Source: Paracoccus liaowanqingii
GTDB taxonomy: Bacteria; Pseudomonadota; Alphaproteobacteria; Rhodobacterales; Rhodobacteraceae
Direction: 5' to 3'
NCBI RefSeq assembly: GCF_004683865.2
Contig: NZ_CP038439.1
Location: 2,916,001-2,980,000 of the forward strand
Length of the DNA: 64,000 nucleotides
The notes under the pieces were generated by a model. That model did not search any database, was not told the DNA's origin, and worked only from the letters and a program-made list of their open reading frames with translations. This document shows, in pieces, positions 37,273 through 45,624 of the stretch. Position 1 is the stretch's first letter; every line of letters starts with the position of its first letter. A program made the position numbers and the translations under genes.

Positions 37273-37737
37273 TCAGGCGGCCTTGATGCCCTGCGCGGCC
37301 GACAGGACGGCATGCAGCGCGACCGGATCGTCATTGGCGCGCAGCTTGGCGCGCAGGTCCTGGTCGCGCAGCGTCCGCGACACCAGCGCCAGGGCCTTGA
37401 GGTGATCGACGCCGCTGCTTTCCGGCGCCAGCAGGGCAAAGACCAGGTCGACCGGCTGGCGGTCGACCGCGTCGAAATCCAGCGGTTTCTCCAGCCGCAG
37501 GAAGAGGCCCGCGACCTTGTCCAGCCCGTGCAGCCGCGCATGCGGCAGGGCCACGCCCTGCCCCACGCCCGTCGGCCCCAGGCTTTCGCGCTCCTGCAGG
37601 GCGTCCAGGACTTCGGGGGCGTTCAGCCCGTATTCGGCATGGGCCAGATCGGCCAGTTCCTGGAACAGGCGCTTCTTCGAGGTGACCTGCCCCAGAGAGC
37701 GCACCGCCCCGGGCCGGAGGATTTCAGCTAGCTGCAT
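37273..37737 (-). CDS. ptsN: Nitrogen PTS regulatory protein IIA-Ntr
   Basis: A 154-residue PTS EIIA-Ntr protein. It is phosphorylated on the His of GVALPHARLHGLD (about residue 67) by the PtsP-PtsO relay and controls potassium and nitrogen functions by protein contact. The fold segments FQELADLAHAEYGL and LVFALLAPESSGVDHLKAL are typical. It follows hpf after about 100 bp that hold a perfect 12-bp hairpin. In many proteobacteria rpoN precedes hpf-ptsN; here it does not. Confidence 0.93.
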   Translation of the reverse strand: MQLAEILRPGAVRSLGQVTSKKRLFQELADLAHAEYGLNAPEVLDALQERESLGPTGVGQGVALPHARLHGLDKVAGLFLRLEKPLDFDAVDRQPVDLVFALLAPESSGVDHLKALALVSRTLRDQDLRAKLRANDDPVALHAVLSAAQGIKAA

Positions 37738-37761
37738 CGCGTCATGTCTTTCCCAAGCTGT

Positions 37762-37790
37762 CCGCCCTCCGACACGGGGTCGGAGGGCGG
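37762..37790. terminator. Perfect hairpin between hpf and ptsN
   Basis: CCGCCCTCCGAC and GTCGGAGGGCGG form a perfect 12-bp stem around ACGGG. No T-run follows on either strand. It may weaken read-through from hpf to ptsN or protect an mRNA end. Confidence 0.55.
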
Positions 37791-37836
37791 CGCGTCACGT
37801 CGGATCCCGGGCGCGGCGGGGCTCAGCCGGTGGGGC

Positions 37837-38412
37837 TCAGCCGTTGCCGCGCGGGTCGATCCATCCCACATTGCCGTCGTCGCGGCGATGGACGACGTTG
37901 ACGCCGCCATGTTTCTCGTTGCGGAACACCAGAAGCGGCGTTCCCGACAGTTCCATCTGCATCACCGCATCGCCCACCGACAGGGTGGGCACGCGGCTTT
38001 CCATCTCGGCGATGATGATCGGCTCCAGGCTGCCGTCCTGGGCCTCCGCATCCTCGTCCTCGGCGGCCAGCACATAGCTGTCGGCCTGCCCGAAGACAAC
38101 CGGCTCGGCGCGGTCCTTGTGGTGATCCTTGAGCCGGCGCTTGTAGCGGCGCAGCTGCTTGTCCATCTTTTCGCGGCAGGCCTCGAAGGCGGCATAGATG
38201 TCGTTGGCGGCCCCGCGCGCCTGCACGTTGAGGCCGGTGGACAGGTGCACCACGCTGTCGCACAGGAACTGATGCGCGTCCTTCGAGAAGGTCACGGCGG
38301 CATCCGTCGGCCGCTGCGAGTACTTCTCGATCGTCTCGCCCAGTTCGGTCTTCACATGCGTGCTGAGGGCATCGCCGACATCGATCTGTTTTCCGCTGAT
38401 GGTGTAGCGCAT
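37837..38412 (-). CDS. hpf: Ribosome hibernation promoting factor, long form
   Basis: A 191-residue long-type HPF, which silences ribosomes and pairs them into 100S dimers in stationary phase. The N-terminal S30AE domain (MRYTISGKQIDVGDALSTHV) spans about 1-100, and the C-terminal dimerisation domain (IIIAEMESRVPTLSVGDAVM, then PLLVFRNEKHGGVNVVHRRD) about 130-190. I chose the ATG at 38412, with GGAGAGG six bases upstream; the ATG at 38418 is too close to that site. A TTGACA lies about 130 bp upstream. Confidence 0.94.
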   Translation of the reverse strand: MRYTISGKQIDVGDALSTHVKTELGETIEKYSQRPTDAAVTFSKDAHQFLCDSVVHLSTGLNVQARGAANDIYAAFEACREKMDKQLRRYKRRLKDHHKDRAEPVVFGQADSYVLAAEDEDAEAQDGSLEPIIIAEMESRVPTLSVGDAVMQMELSGTPLLVFRNEKHGGVNVVHRRDDGNVGWIDPRGNG

Positions 38413-38518
38413 CGTCATTCCTCTCCGGTTGCCCGTCTTCGCTGCGCCGGCCCGTTCGGATGCCGGCAAGGGCGGAAAACGGGTAGGACGGGCGCCATCT
38501 GCGCGCCCGCATGTCTCA

Positions 38519-38547
38519 ATTTGGTGACAGGAGGTCGATGATGTCAA
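38519..38547 (-). promoter_or_regulatory. Candidate hpf promoter
   Basis: On the minus strand a perfect TTGACA (38547-38542) is followed after 17 bases by CCAAAT (38524-38519), a poor -10. It is the only strong -35 in the 204-bp gap between lptB and hpf. Confidence 0.3.
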
Positions 38548-38616
38548 CGGGCCACCGAAGGGCGTGACGCGGATTTGCGCGGCGCCTTCCGAACCGTTCG
38601 GTACGGTCCAGGACCC

Positions 38617-39369
38617 TCACGCCATGGTGAAGCTGTCGCCCAGATAGACCTCGCGCACGCGGGGATCGGCGACGATCTGGTCGGTCGTGCCCGACATCAG
38701 CACATGCCCGTCATGCAGGATATAGGCGCGGTCGACGATTCCCAGGGTCTCACGGACGTTGTGGTCGGTGATCAGCACCCCGATGCCGCGCGACTTCAGC
38801 GCATGGACCAGGGTGCGGATCTCGCCCACCGCGATGGGATCGACGCCCGCGAAGGGCTCGTCCAGCAGCAGGAAGCCCGGATCCGAGGCCAAGCAGCGCG
38901 CGATCTCGGCCCGCCGCCGCTCGCCCCCCGACAGGGCCAGCGCCGAGGCGTTGCGCAGATGGGTGATCGAGAAGTCGGCCAGCAGCTCCTCCAGCCGGTC
39001 GCGCCGGTGGCGGGGATCGTCCAGCGCGACCTCCAGGACCGCCATGATGTTCTGCTCGACCGTCAGGCCGCGAAAGATCGACATCTCCTGCGGCAGATAG
39101 CCGATGCCCATGCGCGCGCGGCGGAACATCGGCAGGCGCGTGGCATCGCGCCCGTCGATCAGCACCTGCCCCGCATCCGGCGCCACCAGCCCCGCGATGC
39201 AGTAGAAGCACGTGGTCTTGCCCGAACCGTTCGGGCCCAAGAGCGCCACGACCTCGCCGCGCCGCAGGGTGACCGACACGTCGCGGATCACGGGGCGGTT
39301 GCGATAGGACTTGCGCAGCCCCCGCACGTCCAGCCCTTCGCCCGGCGCGGCGGGCCCGCGGCGCATCAC
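38617..39369 (-). CDS. lptB: LPS export ABC transporter ATPase LptB
   Basis: A 250-residue ATPase that drives LPS out of the inner membrane with LptFG. Walker A is LLGPNGSGKTTCFYCIAGL near residue 45, the LptB-typical GIGYLPQEMSIFRGLTV near 90, signature ALSGGERRRAEIARCL and Walker B FLLLDEPFAGVDP. The start overlaps the lptA stop by four bases. lptF and lptG are not in the window. Confidence 0.95.
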   Translation of the reverse strand: MMRRGPAAPGEGLDVRGLRKSYRNRPVIRDVSVTLRRGEVVALLGPNGSGKTTCFYCIAGLVAPDAGQVLIDGRDATRLPMFRRARMGIGYLPQEMSIFRGLTVEQNIMAVLEVALDDPRHRRDRLEELLADFSITHLRNASALALSGGERRRAEIARCLASDPGFLLLDEPFAGVDPIAVGEIRTLVHALKSRGIGVLITDHNVRETLGIVDRAYILHDGHVLMSGTTDQIVADPRVREVYLGDSFTMA

Positions 39370-39844
39370 TCGGTCCCCGGCTGCAGGACCGACCGCACGC
39401 GCCCCTGCACCTGCGCCGACCCGGTGGCCAGATCGACCGTCACCCGGTCGCCCTGCAGCACGTTGCCGCCTTGGGTCAGCAGCACGTCGCCGGTCAGCAC
39501 CACGCTGCCCCCCGCCACGTCATAGACCGCCTGCCCGGCCTCGGCCGCATCCTCGCCCGAGACCAGCGTGACATTGCCGATGGCGGTCAGCGACCGGATC
39601 CGCTCCTGCCCGCCCTCGGCATAGTCCACGGTGACCTCGTCCGCCGACAGGCGCATCTCGCCCTGCCCGATCACCACATTGCCCGAGAACAGCGCGCTGC
39701 CATCGGCCTGATCGACGCTCAGGTTGTCCGCCGCCACCTCGACCGGGGCCGAGACATCGGCCCGCATCCCCCGAAGGCGGTGGTCTGGGCCAGCGCGGGG
39801 TGCGCTGCCATCAGCGTCAGGGCGATCAGCAGGGGGCGCAGCAT
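39366..39844 (-). CDS. lptA: LPS transport periplasmic protein LptA, frameshifted after the signal peptide
   Basis: LptA forms the periplasmic bridge that carries LPS from LptC to the outer membrane. The mature part (RADVSAPVEVAADNLSVDQA onward, OstA-like beta strands) is open from 39767 to the stop at 39366. Its signal peptide, MLRPLLIALTLMAAHPALAQ, is encoded from the ATG at 39844 in a different frame. Adding one G to the run GGGGG (plus-strand C at 39768-39772) joins the two into a normal 159-residue protein. I treat it as one gene with a probable one-base sequence error. lptC ends 46 bp upstream. Confidence 0.85.
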
Positions 39845-39890
39845 GTCGGATCCTCGATCAGGTCAGGGCCGCGGGGGGCCGGGGCGGGTC

Positions 39891-40502
39891 TCAGGGCTGG
39901 TATATCAGACGCACGCCGTCCGAGAAATTCAAGATTGCCCCATCGGGACCCGGCGCCGCATCGCCGTCCGGTCCCGGCGCGCGCGGGGCCAGGCGCATCT
40001 GCCCGGCGGTGATCCGGCCGAAGGGCGCCACTGCCTCGACCCCTTGGGTCGCGGTGATGACCGAGGCATCCAGGCGCGCCTCGATCCGCGCGGCGTCCAG
40101 CTGCCAGCCGGAGCTGGTCGTCATCCGCACGCCGCCCTCCAGCCGCACCTGCCCGTCGGCCAGCCCGCCTTGCGGCGCGGTCAGCCGGGCGGTCAGGTCG
40201 CCGTCCGCGCCGCCCGGCCGCTGCCAGTCCAGCCGCAGGTCGCCCGCCGCCCCGCCGCCTTCGGCCGAGGGCGTGGCCTGCGCCGCGCGCAGCGACAGGC
40301 GGGCGCCATCGGGGGTCACGGCGCTGTAGTCCGGAGCGACGATGCGCCCCTCGCGGGCGGCGGCCTCGGCCTCGACCTCGGCATAGGGGATGCGCGATTC
40401 GGTGTCCGAGCGGCGCGAGAACAGGAACATCGTCGACAGCATCGCCAGGGCCACCAGCGGCAGCAGCACCCTCAGCCAGCGGACGATGCGGGTGCGGCTC
40501 AC
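39891..40502 (-). CDS. lptC: LPS export protein LptC
   Basis: A 203-residue bitopic protein with one N-terminal membrane segment (RVLLPLVALAMLSTMFLF) and a periplasmic beta-jellyroll (LptC/YrbK) that hands LPS to LptA. The start is a GTG at 40502, four bases after the kdsD stop, so the two genes are coupled. LptC sequences vary; the assignment rests on size, topology and place between kdsD and lptA. Confidence 0.85.
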   Translation of the reverse strand: MSRTRIVRWLRVLLPLVALAMLSTMFLFSRRSDTESRIPYAEVEAEAAAREGRIVAPDYSAVTPDGARLSLRAAQATPSAEGGGAAGDLRLDWQRPGGADGDLTARLTAPQGGLADGQVRLEGGVRMTTSSGWQLDAARIEARLDASVITATQGVEAVAPFGRITAGQMRLAPRAPGPDGDAAPGPDGAILNFSDGVRLIYQP

Positions 40503-40506
40503 CGGA

Positions 40507-41475
40507 TCAGACCAGCCCGGCGCGCAGGCAGTCGTGGATATGCAGGATGCCGCAGGGGCGCCCGTCCTGCACGGCAAACAGACAGGTGATCTTGCGCTCC
40601 TGCATCTGGGCCAGCGCGGCGCCCGCCAGCGCCTCGGGGCCGATGGTGCGCGGCGAGGGCGTCATCACGGCGGCCGCGTCCAGATCCAGCAGCCCCTGCA
40701 TGTGGCGTCGCAAGTCGCCGTCGGTGATGATCCCCGCCAGCGCACCCTGCGCGTCGACCACGCCCGTCACGCCATAGCCCTTCTGGCTGATCACCAGCAG
40801 CGCCTCGGACATGGGTGCGTCCAGCCCCACCAGCGGCAGGTCGGCCTGCATCAGGTCGCCGACCTTGGCCAGCAGCGCGCCCAGCTTGCCGCCGGGATGG
40901 AAGGTGCGGAAATGCTCGGGTGTGAAGCGGCGATGCTCCATCAGCGCGATGGCCAGCGCGTCGCCCAAGGCCAGCGTCATGGTGGTCGAGGTGGTGGGCA
41001 CGATCCCGTTGCCGCAGGCCTCGGCGGCGGCGGGCAGCGCCAGCGCCACGTCGGCCTGCCGCATCAGCGTCGAACCGGGCCGCGCCGCGACCCCGATCAG
41101 CGGGATGGAAAAGCGCCGTGTATGCGCGATCAGGTCGGCCAGTTCCGGCGTCTCGCCGCTGTTGGACAGGACCAGCGCCAGATCGGCGGCGGTGACCATG
41201 CCCAGATCGCCATGGCTCGCCTCGGCGGGATGGACGAACTGCGCGGGCGTCCCGGTCGAGGCGAAAGTCGCCGCGATCTTGCGCCCGACATGGCCCGACT
41301 TGCCCATGCCCGACACGATCACCCGGCCCTTGACCGCCAGGATCATCTCGACCGCGCGCGAGAATTCATCCCCCAGCCCGGCCGACAGGGCCTGCAGCCC
41401 CGCGATCTCGGTCTCGATCACCCGCCGCCCCGTCCCGATGAAATCCGCCACGCGCGCCAGCCCCTTCTTCTTCAC
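40507..41475 (-). CDS. kdsD: D-arabinose 5-phosphate isomerase (KpsF/GutQ family)
   Basis: A 322-residue isomerase that makes arabinose 5-phosphate from ribulose 5-phosphate for KDO synthesis. An SIS domain (VIVSGMGKSGHVGRKIAATF, EASHGDLGM, LSNSGETPEL) is followed by two CBS domains from about residue 205. The start is a GTG at 41475. The AGAGGA ribosome site eight bases before it lies inside repeat copy 5. The gene opens the kdsD-lptC-lptA-lptB run. Confidence 0.93.
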   Translation of the reverse strand: MKKKGLARVADFIGTGRRVIETEIAGLQALSAGLGDEFSRAVEMILAVKGRVIVSGMGKSGHVGRKIAATFASTGTPAQFVHPAEASHGDLGMVTAADLALVLSNSGETPELADLIAHTRRFSIPLIGVAARPGSTLMRQADVALALPAAAEACGNGIVPTTSTTMTLALGDALAIALMEHRRFTPEHFRTFHPGGKLGALLAKVGDLMQADLPLVGLDAPMSEALLVISQKGYGVTGVVDAQGALAGIITDGDLRRHMQGLLDLDAAAVMTPSPRTIGPEALAGAALAQMQERKITCLFAVQDGRPCGILHIHDCLRAGLV

Positions 41476-41518
41476 TCAAATATCCTCTGGGGGTCCGGGG
41501 GGGCGAAGCGCCCCCCGG
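41464..41518 (+). repeat. Intergenic repeat copy 5, overlapping the kdsD start
   Basis: TTCTTCACTCAAATATCCTC, then TGGGGGTCC, then a CCGGGGGG/CCCCCCGG hairpin (41495-41518). On the minus strand it supplies the AGAGG site and the GTG start of kdsD. Confidence 0.7.
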
Positions 41519-41543
41519 CTGTCGCCCCCGGCCAGGTCCGGCC

Positions 41544-42158
41544 TCAGTGCCGAAAGATATCGCTCTCGTCGCCCCAGCCCAGCAGATCCAGATGGGCACG
41601 GGCGGGCAGAAAGTCAAAGCAGGCCTGCGCCAGCCCCAGCCGGTTCTCGCGCTTCAGCCGCTCTTCCAGAACCTCCTTCAGCTTGTGCAGATGCAGCACG
41701 TCGGATGCAGCATATTCCAGCTGCGCATCCGACAGATCGGCCGCGCCCCAGTCGCTGGTCTGCTGCTGCTTGCTGACATCGACGCCGACCAGCTCCTGCA
41801 GCAGGACCTTCAGCCCGTGCCGGTCGGTGAAGGTCCGCACCAGCTTGGAGGCGATCTTGGTGCACCAGACCGGAGAGGTCACGACCCCGAAGGCATTCTC
41901 CAGCGCGGCCACGTCGAAGCGGCCGAAATGGAACAGCTTCAGCACCTTGGGATCGGTCAGCAGCTTGGTCAGGTTCGGCGCCTCGGTCTGGCCGCGGTCG
42001 ATCTGGACCAGATGCGCCTCGCCGTCGCCCGAGGACATCTGCACCAGGCACAGCCGGTCGCGGCGCGGGTCCAGGCCCATCGTCTCGGTGTCGATGGCCA
42101 CGACCGGGCCCAGAACCAGATCGTCGGGAAGGTCGTTGGGATACAGATGGATGCTCAT
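41544..42158 (-). CDS. rnd: Ribonuclease D, short form (3'-5' exonuclease domain only)
   Basis: A 204-residue DEDDy exonuclease acting on the 3' ends of tRNA and other RNAs. The three motifs are VAIDTETMGLDP near residue 20, LFHFGRFDVAALENAF near 76, and LEYAASDVLHLHKLKE near 150. It lacks the HRDC domains of E. coli RNase D, as is usual in alphaproteobacteria. It lies 68 bp upstream of kdsD, with repeat copy 5 between them. Confidence 0.92.
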   Translation of the reverse strand: MSIHLYPNDLPDDLVLGPVVAIDTETMGLDPRRDRLCLVQMSSGDGEAHLVQIDRGQTEAPNLTKLLTDPKVLKLFHFGRFDVAALENAFGVVTSPVWCTKIASKLVRTFTDRHGLKVLLQELVGVDVSKQQQTSDWGAADLSDAQLEYAASDVLHLHKLKEVLEERLKRENRLGLAQACFDFLPARAHLDLLGWGDESDIFRH

Positions 42159-42265
42159 CGCCGGTCCTGCCTTGATGCTTGGCCGGCCCGTCGGGGTCCG
42201 GCTGCCTTGGCGCCCCTCTGACCAGAAACCGGCCCGCCGATCCAGCGAAATTCGCGTGAAGCGCC

Positions 42266-42550
42266 TCAGGCGGGCTGCCAGACCAGCGCGCCGGGCATCT
42301 CGCGATGGGCAAAGCGCAGCAGGTGGCGTTCGACCACCTCGCGCAGGCGCTCCAACGCCGCGTCATCCGCCGCCTCCAGCGCCAGATGCAGCGCGTCCTC
42401 GCGCAGCCCGATCCGCGCAGCCCCCATCGGAAAGTCCAGCACCGCCTGACCGTCGTCAAGCGCCACCGGGATCTTGTGGCTGAAATGCTTGGCCATGGTC
42501 CCCAACAGGGCCGGGCCGCGGGCGGTGGGGAAATCGGCGGTCATCCGCAT
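42266..42550 (-). CDS. DUF2218 domain protein
   Basis: A 94-residue DUF2218 protein (AKHFSHKIPVALDDGQAVLD; RIGLREDALHLALEAADD). The family is of unknown function; I recall members near iron-siderophore genes. The ATG at 42550 has GAGGA nine bases upstream. It is divergent from the siderophore ABC importer, whose first gene starts 192 bp away, which supports an iron-related role by context only. Confidence 0.82.
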   Translation of the reverse strand: MRMTADFPTARGPALLGTMAKHFSHKIPVALDDGQAVLDFPMGAARIGLREDALHLALEAADDAALERLREVVERHLLRFAHREMPGALVWQPA

Positions 42551-42594
42551 GGCGGGCAGTCCTCGTCGCAAGGGGGTCCGGGCCGCCCTTAGAA

Positions 42595-42609
42595 TGACCT
42601 ATGCAAACA
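42595..42609. promoter_or_regulatory. Weak iron-operator-like site
   Basis: TGACCTATGCAAACA differs by one base from the TGA-N9-TCA iron-responsive operator. It lies between the divergent DUF2218 and siderophore-importer genes, where such a site would make sense. One mismatch in a six-base pattern is weak evidence. Confidence 0.2.
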
Positions 42610-42741
42610 GTCAACAAATCCGCGCGATATTCCGACAAAAAGACACTGGCATTCTTGCCCTCCCGCCGGGGCCGCGCTAACCCGGCCCGGCGTGAAGCCA
42701 AGCCGACAGCCACACGCCCGCACCCTTGGAAAGGATCTGCC

Positions 42742-43656
42742 ATGCGTCGCATCGCGCTGTCCGGCCTTCTGGCCGCCACCCTCGCCTCCCTGCCCCTGGC
42801 CGCGCTGGCCCAGGATGTCACCATCGACACCGCGCAGGGGCCCGTCACCCTGCCCGCCGCGCCGCAATCCGTCGCGGTCTACGACATGGCGGCGCTGGAC
42901 ACGCTGACCGCGATGGGCGTGCAGCCCACCGGCACCATCGACAACATCCTGGTGGCCCCCCTGCGCGCGGCCGCCGCCGACGCCGCCCCGGTCGGCACCC
43001 TCTTCGAGCCCGATCTGGAGGCGCTGGCGGGTCTCGCGCCCGATCTGGTGATCGTGGCGGGCCGCTCGGCCCCGCAGCTGGCGGCCGTCTCGCAGGTCGC
43101 CCCCGCCATCGACATGAGCCTGGGCACCGATCTGGTGGCCGAGGCCCGGGCGCGCATCGAGGGCTACGGCACGCTCTTCGACCGCCAGGACCGCGCCGCC
43201 CAGATGACCGCCGAACTGGACACCAAGCTGGCGGCGCTGCGCGCGGCGGCCGAGGGCCGGGGCACGGCGATGATCGTGCTGACCAACGGCCCCAAGATGT
43301 CGGCCTATGGCAAGGGCTCGCGCTTCGGCTGGATCTTCGAGGCCAGCGGCCTGACCGAGGCGGTCGAGGGGCTGGACCAGTCCAACCACGGCCAGGCGAT
43401 CAGCCACGAGTTCATCGCCGAGGCCGATCCCGACTGGCTGCTGGTCGTCGATCGCGGCGCCGCCATCGGCGCGGACGGCGCGGGCGCGACCGAGACGCTG
43501 CGCTCGGCCCTGGTCGAGGGCACGACCGCCTGGCAGCAGGATCAGGTGATCCTGCTGGATCCGGCGGCCACCTACATCTCGGCCGGGGGCTTCGGGTCGC
43601 TGACCGCGACCCTGGACCAGCTGACCGCCGCCCTGACGGACGGCGCCCAAGGCTGA
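42742..43656 (+). CDS. Siderophore ABC transporter substrate-binding protein (FatB/CeuE-like)
   Basis: A 304-residue periplasmic binding protein with a signal peptide (LSGLLAATLASLPLAALA, cut before QDV). It matches the FatB/CeuE/YclQ type: APQSVAVYDMAALDTLTAMG, LAGLAPDLVIVAGRSAPQL, NGPKMSAYGKGSRFGWIF and DWLLVVDRGAAIG. These bind catecholate-type iron chelates, but the ligand here is inferred. No lipobox is present, so it is soluble. The start at 42742 has AAGGA upstream. Its stop overlaps the next permease start by one base (TGATG). Confidence 0.9.
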   Translation: MRRIALSGLLAATLASLPLAALAQDVTIDTAQGPVTLPAAPQSVAVYDMAALDTLTAMGVQPTGTIDNILVAPLRAAAADAAPVGTLFEPDLEALAGLAPDLVIVAGRSAPQLAAVSQVAPAIDMSLGTDLVAEARARIEGYGTLFDRQDRAAQMTAELDTKLAALRAAAEGRGTAMIVLTNGPKMSAYGKGSRFGWIFEASGLTEAVEGLDQSNHGQAISHEFIAEADPDWLLVVDRGAAIGADGAGATETLRSALVEGTTAWQQDQVILLDPAATYISAGGFGSLTATLDQLTAALTDGAQG

Positions 43657-44609
43657 TGCGCCTGCGGCCCGCCCTGTCGTCGGCGCTGCTGGCGCTGATG
43701 CTGGCCAGCCTGACCGTGGGGGCAGCCCAGGTCGACCTGCGCGCGGTCTTCCGCGACCCGCAGGCGATGCTGGTCCTGCTGGAATCGCGGCTGCCGCGCA
43801 CGCTGGCGGTGGCGCTGACCGGCGCCGCGCTGTCGGTGGCGGGCGTGCTGATCCAGGCGCTGGTCCGCAACCGCTTCGTGGGTCCCGACACCTCGGGCAC
43901 CGCCGAGGGCGCGGCGCTCGGCCTGCTGGCCATCACGATCCTCTGGCCCTCCAGCCCGCTCTGGCTGCGCATGATCGCGGCCAGCCTGTCGGCGATGGTC
44001 ACCACCGCGCTGTTTCTGGCCGTGATCCGCCGCCTGCCGGTGCGCGAGGTGATGCTGGTGCCCATCGCGGGGCTGGTGCTGTCGGGCGTCCTGGGATCGG
44101 TGGTGACCTTCGTCGGCTGGCAGACCGACCTAATGCAATATGTCGGCACCTGGCTGATGAGCGGCGAGTTCTCGGGCGTCATCTCGGGCCGCTACGAGCT
44201 TCTGTGGATCGCCGCCCTGGCTGCCGGGCTGGCGTGGTTCTCGGCCGACCGCTTCGCCATCCTGGGCCTGGGCGATCAGGTGGCGACCGGGCTGGGCCTT
44301 TCCACGGCGGCGGTGATGCGTCTGGGGCTGGCGGTGGTGTCGGTGGTCACCGCGATGGTGGTGACGACGGTGGGGATGATCCCCTTCGTGGGCCTCGTCG
44401 TGCCCAATCTGGTCGCCCGGGTCATGGGCGACAACCTGCGTGCCTCGCTGCCGGTGGTGGGGCTGGCGGGCGCGGTGCTGGTGCTGGCCTGCGACCTCCT
44501 GGGCCGCCTGGTCATCCGCCCCTACGAGATCCCCGCCGGGGTGATCCTGGGCGTGCTGGGCGCCGTGCTGTTCCTGTGGCTCCTGCATCGCAGGCCCGCC
44601 CATGGATAG
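43656..44609 (+). CDS. Siderophore ABC transporter permease 1 (FecCD family)
   Basis: A 317-residue permease with 8-9 membrane segments. The FecCD signature is seen in SRLPRTLAVALTGAALSVAG near residue 40, NRFVGPDTSGTAEGAALGL, and MIPFVGLVVPNLVARVMG near 245, the coupling region for the ATPase. It forms the membrane channel with the next permease, whose start lies 8 bases inside this gene. Confidence 0.92.
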   Translation: MRLRPALSSALLALMLASLTVGAAQVDLRAVFRDPQAMLVLLESRLPRTLAVALTGAALSVAGVLIQALVRNRFVGPDTSGTAEGAALGLLAITILWPSSPLWLRMIAASLSAMVTTALFLAVIRRLPVREVMLVPIAGLVLSGVLGSVVTFVGWQTDLMQYVGTWLMSGEFSGVISGRYELLWIAALAAGLAWFSADRFAILGLGDQVATGLGLSTAAVMRLGLAVVSVVTAMVVTTVGMIPFVGLVVPNLVARVMGDNLRASLPVVGLAGAVLVLACDLLGRLVIRPYEIPAGVILGVLGAVLFLWLLHRRPAHG

Positions 44610-45624
44610 CCGCGCGCTGGACCCCGGGATCGCCGCCCGCCGCCCCGAGGCCGACGCGGGCCCCGCGCCCGACCGCCGCCCGGCGCTGATCCTGGGCGGC
44701 ATGGCGCTGCTGCTGGCGCTGCTGGCGGCGGTCTGGATGCTGCAGGGCCTGGGGCCGGGCAATCGCGGCTTCATCCTGGGGCTGCGCGCCACCAAGCTGG
44801 CGGCGCTGGTCACCGTGGCGGTGGCGGTGGGCGTCTCGACCATCCTCTTCCAGACGGTGGCGGCGAACCGGGTGCTGACGCCCTCGATCATGGGCTTCGA
44901 CGCGCTTTATGTCCTGCTGCAGACGGCGCTGGTCATCACCCTGGGCGGCGCGGGGCTGGTGGGCCTGCCCCCCGGCGCCAAGTTCCTGGCCGAGATCGCG
45001 GTCATGTCCGCGCTGGCCGCGACGCTGTTCGGCACGCTGCTGCTGCGCGGCGCGCGCGACGTGCCGCGCATGATCCTGACCGGGGTGATCCTGGGCGTGC
45101 TGTTCCGGTCGGTCTCGGGCTTCCTGGGGCGGATCATGGATCCCAACGAATTCGCCGTGGTGCAGGCGGTCAGCTTCGCCAGCTTCAACCGGGTGGACGC
45201 GACGCTGCTGCCCTTGGCGATGGCGGTGACCGCGCTGGCCGTGGCACTGGCCTGGCGGATGTCGGCGCGGCTGGACGTGCTGGCCTTGGGGCGCGATCCG
45301 GCGGTGTCCCTGGGGCTGGCCCATCGCGGCGTGACGCTTTCGGTGCTGGCGCTGGTCGCGGTGCTGGTCTCGGTCTCGACCGCGCTGGTGGGGCCGGTGG
45401 CCTTCTTCGGGCTGATCGTGGCGGGGCTGGCGCATGGGCTGATGCGGACCGCCGCGCATGCGGTGCTGCTGCCCGCCGCCGGGCTGTCGGCGGCGATCCT
45501 GCTGGTCGGCGGCCAGTGGCTGTTCGAGCGCCAACTGGGCCAGGCCGCCACCCTGTCCGTGGTGGTCGAGTTCGCGGGCGGGCTGTTCTTTTTGTATCTG
45601 CTGCTGAAGGGACGCATCCGATGA
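44602..45624 (+). CDS. Siderophore ABC transporter permease 2 (FecCD family)
   Basis: A 340-residue partner permease. It has a 25-residue polar N-terminus, then helices with VAVGVSTILFQTVAANRVLT, PSIMGFDALYVLLQTAL, and the coupling region LVGPVAFFGLIVAGLAHGLM near 265. It overlaps the first permease by 8 bp and the ATPase gene by 4 bp, so the operon is translationally coupled throughout. Confidence 0.92.
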   Translation: MDSRALDPGIAARRPEADAGPAPDRRPALILGGMALLLALLAAVWMLQGLGPGNRGFILGLRATKLAALVTVAVAVGVSTILFQTVAANRVLTPSIMGFDALYVLLQTALVITLGGAGLVGLPPGAKFLAEIAVMSALAATLFGTLLLRGARDVPRMILTGVILGVLFRSVSGFLGRIMDPNEFAVVQAVSFASFNRVDATLLPLAMAVTALAVALAWRMSARLDVLALGRDPAVSLGLAHRGVTLSVLALVAVLVSVSTALVGPVAFFGLIVAGLAHGLMRTAAHAVLLPAAGLSAAILLVGGQWLFERQLGQAATLSVVVEFAGGLFFLYLLLKGRIR

